A stretch of DNA of 64,000 bases from Catellatospora methionotrophica (GCF_011297335.1 NZ_JAAOTJ010000016.1:62001-126000); one strand, 5' to 3'. Shown: positions 8,470 to 17,396, counted from the stretch's first letter. Notes: generated from the sequence alone by a model not told the origin. Translations and numbers: made by a program.

Positions 8470-9273
8470 TCAGGAGCGGGTCGGCGCCACACCCGCCGCC
8501 AGGTGCGTACGCGCGAACGCCAGCGCCTCGGCGAGGTCGGCCTCCCGGGCGGCGCGACTGCCCGCCTTGCGGGTGGCCACCTCCATCGCCACGGAACCGG
8601 TGAACCCGCGCCGCTCCAGCCCCTCCAGCAGGCGGGCGCACGGCTGCGTGCCACGGCCGGGCACCAGGTGCTCGTCGCGGCCCTCGCCGGTGCCGTCGCC
8701 CAGGTGGACGTGGGCCAGCCCGTCGCCCATCGTGTCGGCCATCTCCAGGGCGTCGGAGCGCGACGCCGCGCAGTGCGACAGATCCAGGGTGTACGAGTCG
8801 TAGCCGGCCTCGGTCGGGTCCCAGCCGGGGTAGTACGGCACCACCTGGCGGCGGCCCATGCGCACCGGATACATGTTCTCCACCGCGATGCGCACCCCGG
8901 TGTGCCGGTGGGCCAGCTTGCCCACCGTGTCGGCGAAGCCCCGGGCGTAGTCGCGCTGCCAGGTGAACGGCGGGTGCACCACGACCGTGGGCGCGCTGAG
9001 GGTGTCGGCCAGGATCACCGCGCGGCGCAGCCGCTCCTTCGGGTCGCTGCTCCAGACCCGCTGGGTGACCAGCAGACAGGGCGCGTGGATCGACAGCACC
9101 GGCACGCCGTAGTGCTGGGACAGCCCGCGCAGCGCTCCGGCGTCCTGGCTCACCGCGTCGGTCCACACCATGACCTCGACCCCGTCGTACCCCAGAGACG
9201 CCGCCAGCTCGAAAGCTGCGGCGGTGGGCTCGGGAAAAACGGACGAGCTGGACAGGAGTACGGGAACGGACAC
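8470..9273 (-). CDS. Sugar phosphate isomerase/epimerase-like TIM-barrel protein
   Basis: 267 residues of the xylose-isomerase-like/AP-endonuclease-2 TIM-barrel superfamily: [10 protein letters not shown] near the start, [58 protein letters not shown], with metal-ligand candidates Glu, Asp and His in the usual strand ends. The substrate is not known. It is the counterpart of Rv0498, next to the Ppx/GppA gene as in mycobacteria. The GTG start at 9273 has TACCCT 7 nt upstream, again a leaderless arrangement. It starts only 20 nt past the stop of the upstream ppx gene, so this promoter lies around that gene's 3' end. Confidence 0.85.
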   Translation of the reverse strand: MSVPVLLSSSSVFPEPTAAAFELAASLGYDGVEVMVWTDAVSQDAGALRGLSQHYGVPVLSIHAPCLLVTQRVWSSDPKERLRRAVILADTLSAPTVVVHPPFTWQRDYARGFADTVGKLAHRHTGVRIAVENMYPVRMGRRQVVPYYPGWDPTEAGYDSYTLDLSHCAASRSDALEMADTMGDGLAHVHLGDGTGEGRDEHLVPGRGTQPCARLLEGLERRGFTGSVAMEVATRKAGSRAAREADLAEALAFARTHLAAGVAPTRS

Positions 9274-9293
9274 GTTGTCCAGGGTAGCCCCGG

Positions 9294-10220
9294 TCAGCCC
9301 GCCGAGAGCTGATCCAGGCGCGTCAGGATGACTCCCTCACGGAGCGCCCAGGGGCAGATGCGCAGCTCATCGACGCCCAGCCAGCGCATTGCGGCCTCCG
9401 CCACAACCGCTCCGGCGAGCAGCTGATGAGCCCGGCTCGCGCTGACTCCGTCCAGTTCGGCCAAACCTGCCGACGGGATCCGCTGGATGAAGCCGCGCAC
9501 CTGGTGCAGGCCCTGCAGGGTGAGCGCGCGCGGCGCCCACAGCCCGTCGCCGCTGGGCGCGGCGCCCGCCAGCCGGGCCAGCGACCGGAACGTCTTCGAG
9601 GTCGCCGCGGCGATCTCCCAGCCCTTCAGCCCGTCCAGCTCCCGGTGCATGAGCTGCTCGTCCACGTAGGACTGCAGCGCGGCCAGCTCGGGCGCGCCCG
9701 GCGGGTCGGCCTTGAGCCAGCGGCGGCTCAGCCGTCCCGCGCCCAGCGGCAGCGACACCGCCACCGTGGGCTCCTCGTCGATGCCCGCCGCGATCTCCAG
9801 GGAGCCGCCGCCGATGTCGAGCACCAGCAGGCGGCCCGCCGACCAGCCGAACCACCGGCGCACCGCGAGGAAGGTCATCCGGGCCTCGTCCTCGCCGGAG
9901 AGCACCCGCAGCTCGACACCGGTCTCCTCGTGAACCCGGCGCAGCACCTGGGCGGAGTTGGTGGCGTCGCGGACAGCCGAGGTCGCGAACGCCATCAGCT
10001 CCTCCGCGCCCTGCTGCTCGGCCGCGGCCTTGGCCTGCTCGCACGCCTTCACCAGCGCGTCGGACCCGGCGATGGTCAGCTCGCCCGCCTCACCGAGCTG
10101 CTCGGCCAGGCGCAGCCGCTCCTTCTGGGAGTGCGCGGGCCACGGATGCGCGCCGCGGTGCGCGTCGACGACCAGGAGATGAACTGTATTGGATCCGACA
10201 TCGAGGACACCAAGCCGCAT
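9294..10220 (-). CDS. Ppx/GppA family phosphatase
   Basis: 308 residues of the ASKHA (actin-like ATPase) fold, Ppx/GppA family: [19 protein letters not shown] (phosphate-1 loop), [21 protein letters not shown] (phosphate-2 loop), then the C-terminal lobe. The family removes phosphate from polyphosphate or pppGpp. The size and the missing C-terminal HD domain match mycobacterial Rv0496 (exopolyphosphatase on short chains). ATG start with a TAACGT box 6 nt upstream and no Shine-Dalgarno. Divergent from the Rv0495c-like gene across only 43 bp. A link to phosphate control is plausible given senX3-regX3, phoU and pst in the window. Confidence 0.9.
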   Translation of the reverse strand: MRLGVLDVGSNTVHLLVVDAHRGAHPWPAHSQKERLRLAEQLGEAGELTIAGSDALVKACEQAKAAAEQQGAEELMAFATSAVRDATNSAQVLRRVHEETGVELRVLSGEDEARMTFLAVRRWFGWSAGRLLVLDIGGGSLEIAAGIDEEPTVAVSLPLGAGRLSRRWLKADPPGAPELAALQSYVDEQLMHRELDGLKGWEIAAATSKTFRSLARLAGAAPSGDGLWAPRALTLQGLHQVRGFIQRIPSAGLAELDGVSASRAHQLLAGAVVAEAAMRWLGVDELRICPWALREGVILTRLDQLSAG

Positions 10221-10263
10221 GCGCCTACGTTATCGGTGCCCGCCATCGCCGTAGGCTGGGATC
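10221..10263. promoter_or_regulatory. Compact divergent leaderless promoter pair
   Basis: The 43-bp gap between the ppx and Rv0495c-like start codons holds two -10 boxes facing outward: TAACGT (minus strand, 10232-10227) and TAGGCT (plus strand, 10252-10257), each exactly 6 nt from its start codon. Neither gene has a ribosome site. Confidence 0.65.
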
Positions 10264-11094
10264 GTGGAGCATGAGGGCGAGACCGCGCTGGACTTCCCGC
10301 GGGAGTGGATCGAGTTCGCCGACCCGGCGGATCCGGCCCACCTGATCCGCGCCGACCTGACCTGGCTGCTGTCGCGCTGGACCTGCGTGTTCGGCAGCGC
10401 CTGCCGGGGCATCATCGCCGGGCGCGAGGAGGAGGGCTGCTGCTCGCACGGCGCCTTCTTCACCGACGCCGACGACGTCAAACGGGTCAAGGCCGCGGTC
10501 AAACGGCTGGACAAGGACACCTGGCAGCACCACGTACGCGGCTTCGAGAAGTGGACCGAGCTCGACGAGCTGCACGACGAGAAACCGGCCCGGCGTACCG
10601 CGATCCAGCACGGCCCCGACGGCGAGGAGGGCCCCTGCGTCTTCCTCAACGACGCCGACTTCGCCGGTGGCGGAGGCTGCGCCCTGCACGCCCAGGCGCT
10701 GCGCGACGGCGTGCACCCGCTGACCTACAAGCCCGACGTGTGCTGGCAGCTGCCGATCCGCCGGGACCAGAACTGGGTCAAGCGCCCCGACGACACCAAG
10801 ATCCTGGTATCGGTCATCGGCGAGTTCGACCGGCGCGGCTGGGGCGCGGGCGGCCACGAGCTGCACTGGTGGTGCACCTCGTCCCCGGACGCCCACGTCG
10901 GCGCGGAGCCGATGTACGTCAGCTACGCCCCCGAGCTCACCGCTCTGGTCGGCGAGCAGGCGTACACGAAACTGGCCGAGGTGTGCGCCGACCGGGACAA
11001 GCGCGGCCTGGTCGCCGAGCACCCCGCCACGGTCGAGGCGCGCCGCCGCACGCCGCTCAAACTCATTGCCCGCCCGGCTAACCTCGACTCATAG
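10264..11094 (+). CDS. Conserved cysteine-rich protein, Rv0495c family
   Basis: 276 residues. The function is unknown, but the protein is conserved in actinobacteria beside ppx. Cysteines are spaced as CVFGSAC, GCCSHG, GPCVFL, GGGCALH, DVCWQ, and a later HWWCTSS, which suggests a bound metal or iron-sulphur cluster. It has no membrane segment or signal peptide. The GTG start at 10264 has TAGGCT 6 nt upstream. It is followed 16 nt later by the Doc toxin-antitoxin pair, which looks like an insertion downstream of the conserved gene. Confidence 0.8.
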   Translation: MEHEGETALDFPREWIEFADPADPAHLIRADLTWLLSRWTCVFGSACRGIIAGREEEGCCSHGAFFTDADDVKRVKAAVKRLDKDTWQHHVRGFEKWTELDELHDEKPARRTAIQHGPDGEEGPCVFLNDADFAGGGGCALHAQALRDGVHPLTYKPDVCWQLPIRRDQNWVKRPDDTKILVSVIGEFDRRGWGAGGHELHWWCTSSPDAHVGAEPMYVSYAPELTALVGEQAYTKLAEVCADRDKRGLVAEHPATVEARRRTPLKLIARPANLDS

Positions 11095-11110
11095 GACTTC
11101 GGAGGCACCC

Positions 11111-11290
11111 ATGAGCGACGAGCAGCTACGCGGGCGGCAGGCCCCCGCCACGCCCGCGATCGACGACGAGGAGCGCCTGGCCGCGCTCGACGACGTCGAC
11201 GAGATCGAGCCCGGCCCGGACGGCTTCGCCGCCGCCGTTGACGAGATCATGGGCGCGCACCAAGACCTGCTCGCCCGGCTCGCCCAGTGA
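11111..11290 (+). CDS. Putative antitoxin of a Doc-type toxin-antitoxin pair
   Basis: 59 residues, strongly acidic (DDEERLAALDDVDEIEP), ATG preceded by GGAGG with 5 nt spacing. Its stop overlaps the Doc start by GTGA, the coupling typical of type II toxin-antitoxin operons with the antitoxin first. I see no Phd/YefM or ribbon-helix-helix signature, so it may neutralise Doc without binding DNA, or be a distant antitoxin family. The function is inferred entirely from position, size and charge. Confidence 0.65.
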   Translation: MSDEQLRGRQAPATPAIDDEERLAALDDVDEIEPGPDGFAAAVDEIMGAHQDLLARLAQ

Positions 11291-11670
11291 GCGAGGTCTA
11301 CGTCCCGACGTACGCCGACGTGCTGGCGATCGCCGGCCGGCTCGGGGTCGCCGTACGCGATCCGGGGCTGGTCGAGTCGGCGGTGGCCCGCCCGCGCAGC
11401 ACCGTGTTCGGCGCGGACGCCTACCCGGACCTGTGGACCAAGGCGGCGGCGCTGCTCCAGTCGCTGACCCGCAACCACGCCTTCGTCGACGGCAACAAGC
11501 GCATCGGCTGGATCACCGCCACCGCCTTCCTCACCGTCAACGGCGCGGTGACCCGCCGCCGCCTCGCCGCCCTGGACCAGAACGCGGCCTACGACCTGGT
11601 CATCGCCGTCTGCACCGGCACCCTCACCGACATCGACGAGATCGCCGCCGCCCTCCGCGCCCTCTTCTGA
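11287..11670 (+). CDS. doc: Doc-type Fic-domain toxin (death-on-curing family)
   Basis: 127 residues, the size of Doc, with the Fic active-site motif NHAFVDGNKRIGW (HxFxDGNKR). Doc toxins phosphorylate EF-Tu and stop translation; the DGNKR loop is intact, so activity is expected. The N-terminal VPTYADVLAIAGRLG and RSTVFGADAYPDLWTKAAALL also fit the family. GTG start, overlapping the putative antitoxin by 4 bp. A palindromic terminator follows 16 nt after the stop. Confidence 0.85.
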   Translation: MSEVYVPTYADVLAIAGRLGVAVRDPGLVESAVARPRSTVFGADAYPDLWTKAAALLQSLTRNHAFVDGNKRIGWITATAFLTVNGAVTRRRLAALDQNAAYDLVIAVCTGTLTDIDEIAAALRALF

Positions 11671-11686
11671 GCCGCCACCGCGACGC

Positions 11687-11742
11687 GGTTTCGGGGAAAC
11701 TGCGGTCACCGGTCGCCCGATAGCCGCGGTTTCCCCGAAACC
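11687..11742. terminator. Bidirectional palindromic terminator
   Basis: 19-bp arms (GGTTTCGGGGAAACTGCGG and its complement with one mismatch) separated by 18 nt, between the convergent doc gene and the sigma-factor partner gene. Each arm also contains GTTTCGGGGAAAC, itself nearly self-complementary. Confidence 0.75.
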
Positions 11743-11749
11743 GGCCTTA

Positions 11750-12604
11750 CTACATCGGGCCGTCGACCGGCGGGAGTTCGCGCTGGGTGTAGCCGGGGGG
11801 GATGGTGGCCGTCAGCGGCTTCAGCGACTCAGAGGTGCGGGGCTGCCAGGTGAATTCCAGGCGGTTGCGGGCGTCACCGTCGGGGGTGTGCTTGACCGTC
11901 TCGCGGCGTACGGCGCGGTAGGTCTGGGCGTCGACCCACAGGTCGTCGGAGCCGTCCTCGAAGGTGAGGCGCAGGTGCAGAACGGCCTGGCCGTCCAGGT
12001 CCGCCGGACCGACCAGGGTGTAGCCGTCGCCGCGCTGGAGCGCCGCGCGCAGCTCGCCGGGGGTGCTGCCCGCCGGGCCGGGCGGCCGCTGGCCGTTGAG
12101 CGGGCGTTCGAGGAGCACGTAGCTCCGGTCGCCGTGGAAGACCTGCGTCATGGTGAGCTTGTCGTCGCGTACCAGCTGCCAGAGGTCCATCGTCACCGTG
12201 CCGCCAGGGGCCCGCAGCTCGGTGATGCGGGAGTCGCCGGTCTGCTGGTCGAACCACCACTCGCCGTGCTCGGTCCGGCCCTGGTGGTCCACCGTCGAGA
12301 CGACGTGCTGCAGGTCGTCGGCGGCCAGCGCGGCGACGGCCCGTTCCTGCACCATCGCCACGGTCAGCAGCTCCGGCGCGGGCCGCGGGCCCGGCTCGAC
12401 CGGCGCGACGGGTGTGCCGCCCAGCGCCGTCATCGCCACCGCGACGACCGCCGCCAGGGCGAACACCCCGGTGCCGGACGCCATGGCCGCGGTGCGCCGC
12501 CGGTTGCGCCGGGCCGCCCGGTCCAGCAGGTCCGCGCTCGGCTTCAGGTCGGCGGTGTGCTCGCGCATCCCGGCCGACAGCTCATCTTCCCAGTTCATGG
12601 TCAT
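11750..12604 (-). CDS. Membrane protein encoded with ECF sigma factor (anti-sigma-like)
   Basis: 284 residues. A short cytoplasmic N-terminus (about 40 residues, DRAARRNRRR) leads to one membrane helix (GVFALAAVVAVAMTAL), then an extracytoplasmic domain of about 220 residues resembling LolA/LppX-like folds (LWVDAQTYRAVRRE). Its ATG overlaps the sigma gene stop by ATGA, so translation is coupled. Such partners in actinobacteria often act as anti-sigma factors or as sensors. There is no HxxxCxxC zinc anti-sigma motif. Anti-sigma activity is inferred from position only. Confidence 0.75.
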   Translation of the reverse strand: MTMNWEDELSAGMREHTADLKPSADLLDRAARRNRRRTAAMASGTGVFALAAVVAVAMTALGGTPVAPVEPGPRPAPELLTVAMVQERAVAALAADDLQHVVSTVDHQGRTEHGEWWFDQQTGDSRITELRAPGGTVTMDLWQLVRDDKLTMTQVFHGDRSYVLLERPLNGQRPPGPAGSTPGELRAALQRGDGYTLVGPADLDGQAVLHLRLTFEDGSDDLWVDAQTYRAVRRETVKHTPDGDARNRLEFTWQPRTSESLKPLTATIPPGYTQRELPPVDGPM

Positions 12605-13119
12605 GCTCCGATCCGCAGTGGGGAGTCGTCGAGAGCCCAGGCGGCCGTGATCTCACGCAGCCGGGCCAGGCCGCGCGAGGCGCTGGATTTCACCGTGCCC
12701 ACCGAGCAGCCCAGCACCGCGGCGGCCTCGGCTTCGCTGAGCTGCTCCCAGTAGCGCAGCACCAGCACCGCCCGCTGCCGTGGCGGCAACTGCGCCAGCG
12801 CCTGCACCAGCGCGTGACGCAGCGCGAACCGCTCCGACCCGTCCGGGTGGGCCGGTGGTTCGACGGTCGCGACGACCTCGCGCCGGCGCAGCCGCCGCCG
12901 CCAGCTGTCCACGGCCAGGTGGTACATGGTCCGGCGCAGGTAACCCTCCGGGTCGCCGTCGACCCGCCGCCAAGCCCGCATCAGGCGTTCCAGGGCGGCC
13001 TGGAGCAGGTCCTCCCCGGCGGCGCGACCGCCGCTGAGCAGGGTCGCCGTGGCCAGCAGGGCCGGGCCACGATCCGCGACCAGGTCCGCCAGCCCGGCGT
13101 ACGCGTCTGGTGACCGCAC
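12601..13119 (-). CDS. SigE-family ECF RNA polymerase sigma factor
   Basis: 172 residues with sigma region 2 (GEDLLQAALERLMRAWRRVD then YLRRTMYHLAVDSWRRR) and region 4 (LPPRQRAVLVLRYWEQLSEAEAAAVLGCSVGTVKSSASRGLARLRE), the layout of extracytoplasmic-function sigma factors. The GTG start at 13119 follows GAGAGGAG with 5 nt spacing; an upstream in-frame start at 13203 would lie in poorly conserved sequence. Coupled to the membrane protein downstream. The promoters it recognises cannot be told here. Confidence 0.9.
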   Translation of the reverse strand: MRSPDAYAGLADLVADRGPALLATATLLSGGRAAGEDLLQAALERLMRAWRRVDGDPEGYLRRTMYHLAVDSWRRRLRRREVVATVEPPAHPDGSERFALRHALVQALAQLPPRQRAVLVLRYWEQLSEAEAAAVLGCSVGTVKSSASRGLARLREITAAWALDDSPLRIGA

Positions 13120-13180
13120 AGGCTCTCCTCTCGTCGCCCACCAAGGACGACGCGGCCCGCGTGAAGGTTGACTCCCCCGC

Positions 13181-13214
13181 AAAAAAAGCTCCGCCCGTGG
13201 CACCGGGCGGAGCT
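13181..13214 (-). terminator. Intrinsic terminator of regX3
   Basis: Minus-strand hairpin AGCTCCGCCC / GGGCGGAGCT with an 8-nt loop followed by a run of seven U, 16 nt after the regX3 stop. A textbook factor-independent terminator, rare in such GC-rich DNA. Confidence 0.9.
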
Positions 13215-13230
13215 GCTCAGATCAGCCGGT

Positions 13231-13914
13231 TCACGGCTCGAACTTGTACCCCAGGCCACGCACGGTGACCAGGTAACGCGGCGTCGACGGCTCCGGCTCG
13301 ATCTTCGAGCGCAGCCGCTTCACGTGTACGTCCAGGGTCTTGGTGTCGCCGACGTAGTCCGCGCCCCACACCCGGTCGATCAGCTGGCCGCGGGTCAGCA
13401 CCCGGCCCGCGTTGCGCAGCAGGAGCTCCAGCAGCTCGAACTCCTTCAGTGGCAGCTGCACCGGCGCGCCGTCGACGGTCACCACGTGCCGCTCCACGTC
13501 CATCCGCACCGGCCCGGCGGCCAGCGTGCCGCCCGTCACCTCGACCACGTCGGTGGTCTGCCGCCGCAGCACCGCCCGGATACGGGCGACCAGCTCGCGC
13601 GGGGAGTACGGCTTGGTCACGTAGTCGTCGGCCCCGATCTCCAGCCCGACCACCTTGTCGATCTCGCTGTCCCGCGCGGTGACCATGATGATCGGCACGT
13701 GCGAGCGCTGCCGCAGCTGTCGGCACACCTCGGTGCCGGACATCTCCGGCAGCATGAGGTCGAGCAGCACGATGTCCGCGCCGGTGCGGTCGAACTCGGT
13801 GAGCGCGGCGGTGCCGGTGGCCGCGACGGACACCTCGAAACCTTCCTTGCGCAGCATGTACGACAGCGCGTCCGAGAACGACTCCTCGTCCTCGACGACC
13901 AGTACGCGGGACAT
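13231..13914 (-). CDS. regX3: Response regulator RegX3 (phosphate starvation, OmpR/PhoB family)
   Basis: 227 residues, the exact length of mycobacterial RegX3. Receiver domain with acidic pocket VVEDEE, phospho-acceptor Asp52 in LLDLMLPEMSG, Thr79 region MVTARD and Lys101 in YVTKPYSPREL; C-terminal winged helix (LPLKEFELLELLLRNAGRVL, DTKTLDVHVKRLRSKIE, TVRGLGYKFE). It activates phosphate-uptake genes when phosphorylated by SenX3. The ATG at 13914 follows AAAGG with good spacing, so the upstream GTG is not used. The PHO boxes before senX3/phoU and pstS are the expected binding sites. Confidence 0.95.
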   Translation of the reverse strand: MSRVLVVEDEESFSDALSYMLRKEGFEVSVAATGTAALTEFDRTGADIVLLDLMLPEMSGTEVCRQLRQRSHVPIIMVTARDSEIDKVVGLEIGADDYVTKPYSPRELVARIRAVLRRQTTDVVEVTGGTLAAGPVRMDVERHVVTVDGAPVQLPLKEFELLELLLRNAGRVLTRGQLIDRVWGADYVGDTKTLDVHVKRLRSKIEPEPSTPRYLVTVRGLGYKFEP

Positions 13915-13939
13915 CACGCCCACCTTTCGCAGTTGCCAG

Positions 13940-15373
13940 TCAGCCGGTCTGTGCCGGTCGTGCGGGGTTCGCAGCCGCCGCGGGGGTCGCGTCCTCGGCT
14001 GCGAGGTCCACGGCGTCGGCCGTGTGGTTCACGTCTGCGGTGATCTGGTGCCGGGCTTTCTCCGCACCCGGCACCGGTGCCGCATCGATCTCAAAGGAGG
14101 CAGGTAGCGGAAGCATCGCCTCCGGGGGGCGGGCAGGTAACCGGAGGGTGAACGTCGAGCCTCCACCCAGGCGGCTGCGCACGTCGACGCGGCCCCCGTG
14201 GTTGGTCGCGATGTGCTTCACGATGGCCAGGCCCAGCCCCGTGCCGCCGGTCGCCCGCGAGCGCGCCTGATCGGCCCGGTAGAACCGCTCGAACACCCGG
14301 TCCAGGTCCCCCGGCCCGATGCCGATGCCCTGGTCGGACACGCTGATGTCGACCCGGTCACCCTCGGCCAGCGCGCTGACCACGACCGCCGAGTGCTCGT
14401 GCGAGTACGCCACCGCGTTCTCGACGAGGTTGCCCAGCGCGGTCGCGAACTGGTTGTCGTTGCCGTACACGGTCAGCCCGCGGGTGCCGACGACGACCAG
14501 CTCGATGTGCTTGGCGGCCGCGTTGGTGCGGGCCCGGTCCATCGCCTCGGCCACCACCCCGTCCACCATGACCGGCTCCGGGTCCGGCAGCCGCTCCGCA
14601 CCCTGCAGCCGGGACAGCTCCAGCAGCTCCGACACCAGCCGCCCGAGCCGCGTACTCTCCCGCTTCATCCGCTCCGCGAACCGCCGGCTCGCCGCCACGT
14701 CTTCGGCCGCCTGGGCCGCCGCCGCCTCCGGGTCGGCCGGCTGCTCCGGCGCGGGCTCGGTGGCGTCCAGCAGCGCCTCCGACAGCAGCTGCAACGCGCC
14801 GATCGGCGTCTTCAGCTCGTGACTGACGTTCGCCACGAAGTCCCGCCGCACCCGCTCCACCCGGTGCGCGTCGGTGACGTCGGCCGCCTCCACGCACACC
14901 AGCCCGCCGCCCACCGCCACCGCGCGCAGGTGCACGCCCAGCGGCTGCGACTCGCCCAGCTCGCGGCCACGCGGCAGATCCAGCTCCACCTCGCGCGGCA
15001 CGCCCGTGTGACGCACCTGACCCGCCAGCGTACGCAGGATCGGATGCGCCGCGATCGTGCCCGGCACCGCACTGGCCCGCAGCATGCCCATGGCCCGGGC
15101 CGCCCGGTTGGCCAGCACGACCTGATCGCCGCCGTCGAGCAGCACCACGCCCACCCGCAGCGCGTCGAGACTCTTGCGGCCCAGCCCGGCCAGCGGATCA
15201 CCGGTCGCGGGCGCACCCAGCCCCGACGGCCCGAGCGTGTTCACGGCACTCGACGCACGCTGCCGTGCCAGGTAGCGGGACAGCAGCACACCGGCCGTCA
15301 GGCCCAGCACGATGCCGACGGCGATCGCCAGCGTGAGCGTGCCACCATCGAGGGGCGCTGCCAGTACCTTCAC
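13940..15373 (-). CDS. senX3: Sensor histidine kinase SenX3
   Basis: 477 residues. N-terminal membrane helix (TLTLAIAVGIVLGLTAGVLL, residues 12-31) with almost no extracellular loop, PAS-like domain (LRVGVVLLDGGDQVVLANRA), HisKA with phospho-acceptor His185 in DFVANVSHELKTP, and HATPase with N box (NLVENAVAYS), G1 (ISVSDQGIGIG) and G2 (GGTGLGLAIVKHIA). Partner of RegX3, 25 nt downstream. Mycobacterial SenX3 is controlled by PstSCAB and PhoU rather than by direct phosphate sensing; all of these are in this window. A C-terminal tail of about 60 residues, Ala/Pro-rich, extends beyond the usual end. Divergent from phoU. Confidence 0.94.
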   Translation of the reverse strand: MKVLAAPLDGGTLTLAIAVGIVLGLTAGVLLSRYLARQRASSAVNTLGPSGLGAPATGDPLAGLGRKSLDALRVGVVLLDGGDQVVLANRAARAMGMLRASAVPGTIAAHPILRTLAGQVRHTGVPREVELDLPRGRELGESQPLGVHLRAVAVGGGLVCVEAADVTDAHRVERVRRDFVANVSHELKTPIGALQLLSEALLDATEPAPEQPADPEAAAAQAAEDVAASRRFAERMKRESTRLGRLVSELLELSRLQGAERLPDPEPVMVDGVVAEAMDRARTNAAAKHIELVVVGTRGLTVYGNDNQFATALGNLVENAVAYSHEHSAVVVSALAEGDRVDISVSDQGIGIGPGDLDRVFERFYRADQARSRATGGTGLGLAIVKHIATNHGGRVDVRSRLGGGSTFTLRLPARPPEAMLPLPASFEIDAAPVPGAEKARHQITADVNHTADAVDLAAEDATPAAAANPARPAQTG

Positions 15374-15458
15374 GTTGCGATCGTAGGTCAGATCGATCAG
15401 CCAACGTTCTCGTACAAATCATCTGTAAACTGGGCGTATACGGCATTGGTTGCACAGT

Positions 15459-15497
15459 GTTCACCGTCGCGCCCATTCCCGTTCACCGGCGTTCACC
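15459..15497. promoter_or_regulatory. PHO box between senX3 and phoU
   Basis: GTTCACC occurs at 15459, 15481 and 15491, with a degenerate unit at about 15470, giving direct repeats spaced 10-11 bp on one face of the helix. This is the actinobacterial PHO-box pattern bound by PhoP/RegX3-type regulators. It lies in the 188-bp divergent region, so it could control phoU, senX3-regX3 or both. Confidence 0.8.
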
Positions 15498-15561
15498 TTC
15501 CGGCCGCGCACGCCGCCTACCGTGAGGCAGACCCGACCCCCATCGTTACTGGAAGTGATCA

Positions 15562-16200
15562 ATGCGCGAGGAGTTCCGTGCCGACCTGCTCGAGGTCGGC
15601 CGCCTGCTGGTCTCCATGGCCGAGGCGGTCCGCACCGCGATGAGCGCGGCCACCACCGCCCTGCTCAGCGCCGACAAGGAGGGCGCCGAGCGCGTCGTCG
15701 CCCGTGACGAGGAGATCAACGCCCTGTTCCGCGCGGTCGAGGAGAAGGTGCTCCGGCTGCTCGCGCAGCAGGCCCCCGTCGCCTCCGACCTGCGCATGGT
15801 GATCACCTCCCTGCACATCGGCACCGACCTGGAGCGCATGGGCGACCTCGCCGAACACGTCGCCAAGTCGGCCCTGCGCCGCCACCCGGCCGTCTGCGTA
15901 CCCGCCGAGCTCACCGGGGTCTTCGGCCAGATGGCCAACATCGCCGACCGCATCGCCGGCAAGATCACGCTTGTACTCGCCTCCCGCGACATCGAACGCG
16001 CCGCCGAACTGGAGCGCGACGACGACGCCATGGACGAGCTCGAGAAGGCCCTCTTCGAGAAGCTCCTCAACACCGAGTGGACCCACGGCGTCGAAGCCGC
16101 CGTCGACGCCGCCCTGCTCGCCCGCTTCTACGAGCGCTACGCCGACCACGCCGTCAACGCCGGCCGCCACGTCATCTACCTCGTAACCGGCGAATCCTGA
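15562..16200 (+). CDS. phoU: Phosphate signalling protein PhoU
   Basis: 212 residues forming two repeated three-helix bundles, with the metal-binding PhoU motifs in each half (DLRMVITSLHIGTDLERMGDLAEHVAK and the second copy ending ARFYERYADHAVNAGRHVIYL). PhoU links the state of the Pst transporter to SenX3 so that the kinase stays off in high phosphate. Divergent from senX3 with PHO-box repeats between. ATG at 15562. Confidence 0.95.
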   Translation: MREEFRADLLEVGRLLVSMAEAVRTAMSAATTALLSADKEGAERVVARDEEINALFRAVEEKVLRLLAQQAPVASDLRMVITSLHIGTDLERMGDLAEHVAKSALRRHPAVCVPAELTGVFGQMANIADRIAGKITLVLASRDIERAAELERDDDAMDELEKALFEKLLNTEWTHGVEAAVDAALLARFYERYADHAVNAGRHVIYLVTGES

Positions 16201-16269
16201 CCTCCCCACCCGACCCACCCGCCCGCCCCGCCCCCGCGACCACGTGGCCCCGGGACGCACCGCCTGACG

Positions 16270-16332
16270 TAGACGCTGGCCTATCTCATCGAATTTGAGC
16301 GCCATTTTTTCGATGAGATAGGCCAGCGTTTA
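16270..16332. repeat. 63-bp palindromic repeat, family A, copy 1
   Basis: 24-bp arms beginning TAGACGCTGGCCTATCTCAT, 23 of 24 paired, around a 15-bp centre. Identical total length to copies at 17397 and 23023. It lies 55 bp past the DUF559 stop, and with copy 2 brackets that gene. Confidence 0.9.
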
Positions 16333-16387
16333 TGCGATTCGCGAGCGGAAACGGCTCCGGTGGGCTGCTGCGGGTTAGACGCGGCGG

Positions 16388-17299
16388 TCAGGTGCATCGC
16401 GATCGGTGGGACATCATCTGGGCCACCTCGGCACGCACTGCGTCGGGCTCGCGCAGCAGACGGGCGCCGGTGAATCGCACAACAGTGAACCCCATCGCGG
16501 TCAGCGCCGCGTCGCGCCGGAGGTCACGTTCACGGTCGCGGAGCGAGGAATGGTAAGCCGTTCCGTCCAGCTCGATGTTGAGTCCTGACTCGTCATCGAG
16601 GATGTCCAGGTAGACAGCACGTCCCCCCAACATGACCTGCACCTGCCTGCGCAGTCGCGAGAACGCCCGACCATGGAACACCCGGTCGTATCCCCACAGC
16701 TCCAGGGGACTGTGACAACCAGCGGCCAACCGTTCCAGCAGTTGCGCCAGGTGGCGACGGCCGGCCAGGCGGGGCGTTCGTTGCAGTTCTTCGGCCAAGC
16801 GTTCAGGCGTTGTCATCCGGCTTGAGACTGCGGTGATCGCCGGAGCACGCCTGGCGTCACCGTGAAGCAGCGGCCAGCTGTCCACGATCGCCGCCTCCAA
16901 TCGAACGACGGGAAGCCCGGCCCGCGTGACGACGCACGGCGGTTCGACGGTGAAGTCCTCACGGCGATGGACCTTGACGCCGAGTGCGCCGCGCAGATGA
17001 CGAGAGTCGCCGGTGAGCAGATGAATCCACGAGTCGTCCGGCACCGGCAGCCCCCACACCCGCAGGGCGGACAGGTGACTCACCGCCACGGGCGGCCCGG
17101 CGTACACGAGCGCTGCCCTCAGCACTACTTCCCAGTCGTCCAGTGCTTCAGGCAGCAGGAACGTTCGCGGCAGGGGTCGCGTCACGTGGCCCGCCTGCAC
17201 CGCATACGCGAGAACGTGCTCATGGAGAGCGCCGGTGAGGGCGGCCCGCGTGGACAGACCCGCTCCTGCGCGCATCAGTTCGTTTAGTTCGGGGCGCAT
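16388..17299 (-). CDS. DUF559 (Vsr-like nuclease fold) protein with AbiEi-like N-terminal region
   Basis: About 303 residues. The C-terminus (YLDILDDESGLNIELDGTAYH then RERDLRRDAALTAMGFTVVRFT) is a DUF559 domain, related to very-short-patch-repair endonucleases of the PD-(D/E)xK fold; Asp and Glu of the active site are visible. The N-terminal part (HLSALRVWGLPVPD, HRREDF) resembles AbiEi-type antitoxin proteins. Such genes are common, variable accessory genes in actinomycetes. The start at 17299 is my choice; the frame stays open to an ATG at 17392. The gene is bracketed by two 63-bp palindromes and has lower GC at codon position 3 than its neighbours, suggesting acquisition as a unit. Confidence 0.78.
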   Translation of the reverse strand: MRPELNELMRAGAGLSTRAALTGALHEHVLAYAVQAGHVTRPLPRTFLLPEALDDWEVVLRAALVYAGPPVAVSHLSALRVWGLPVPDDSWIHLLTGDSRHLRGALGVKVHRREDFTVEPPCVVTRAGLPVVRLEAAIVDSWPLLHGDARRAPAITAVSSRMTTPERLAEELQRTPRLAGRRHLAQLLERLAAGCHSPLELWGYDRVFHGRAFSRLRRQVQVMLGGRAVYLDILDDESGLNIELDGTAYHSSLRDRERDLRRDAALTAMGFTVVRFTGARLLREPDAVRAEVAQMMSHRSRCT

Positions 17300-17396
17300 T
17301 CCGGCAGCGTCGGCGCTCGACGATGTCCGGTCCACCAGTCGCCGGTGATCTGTGGACGACACGCGCGTTATCCACAGGGCCGCCATCGCCATTCCA

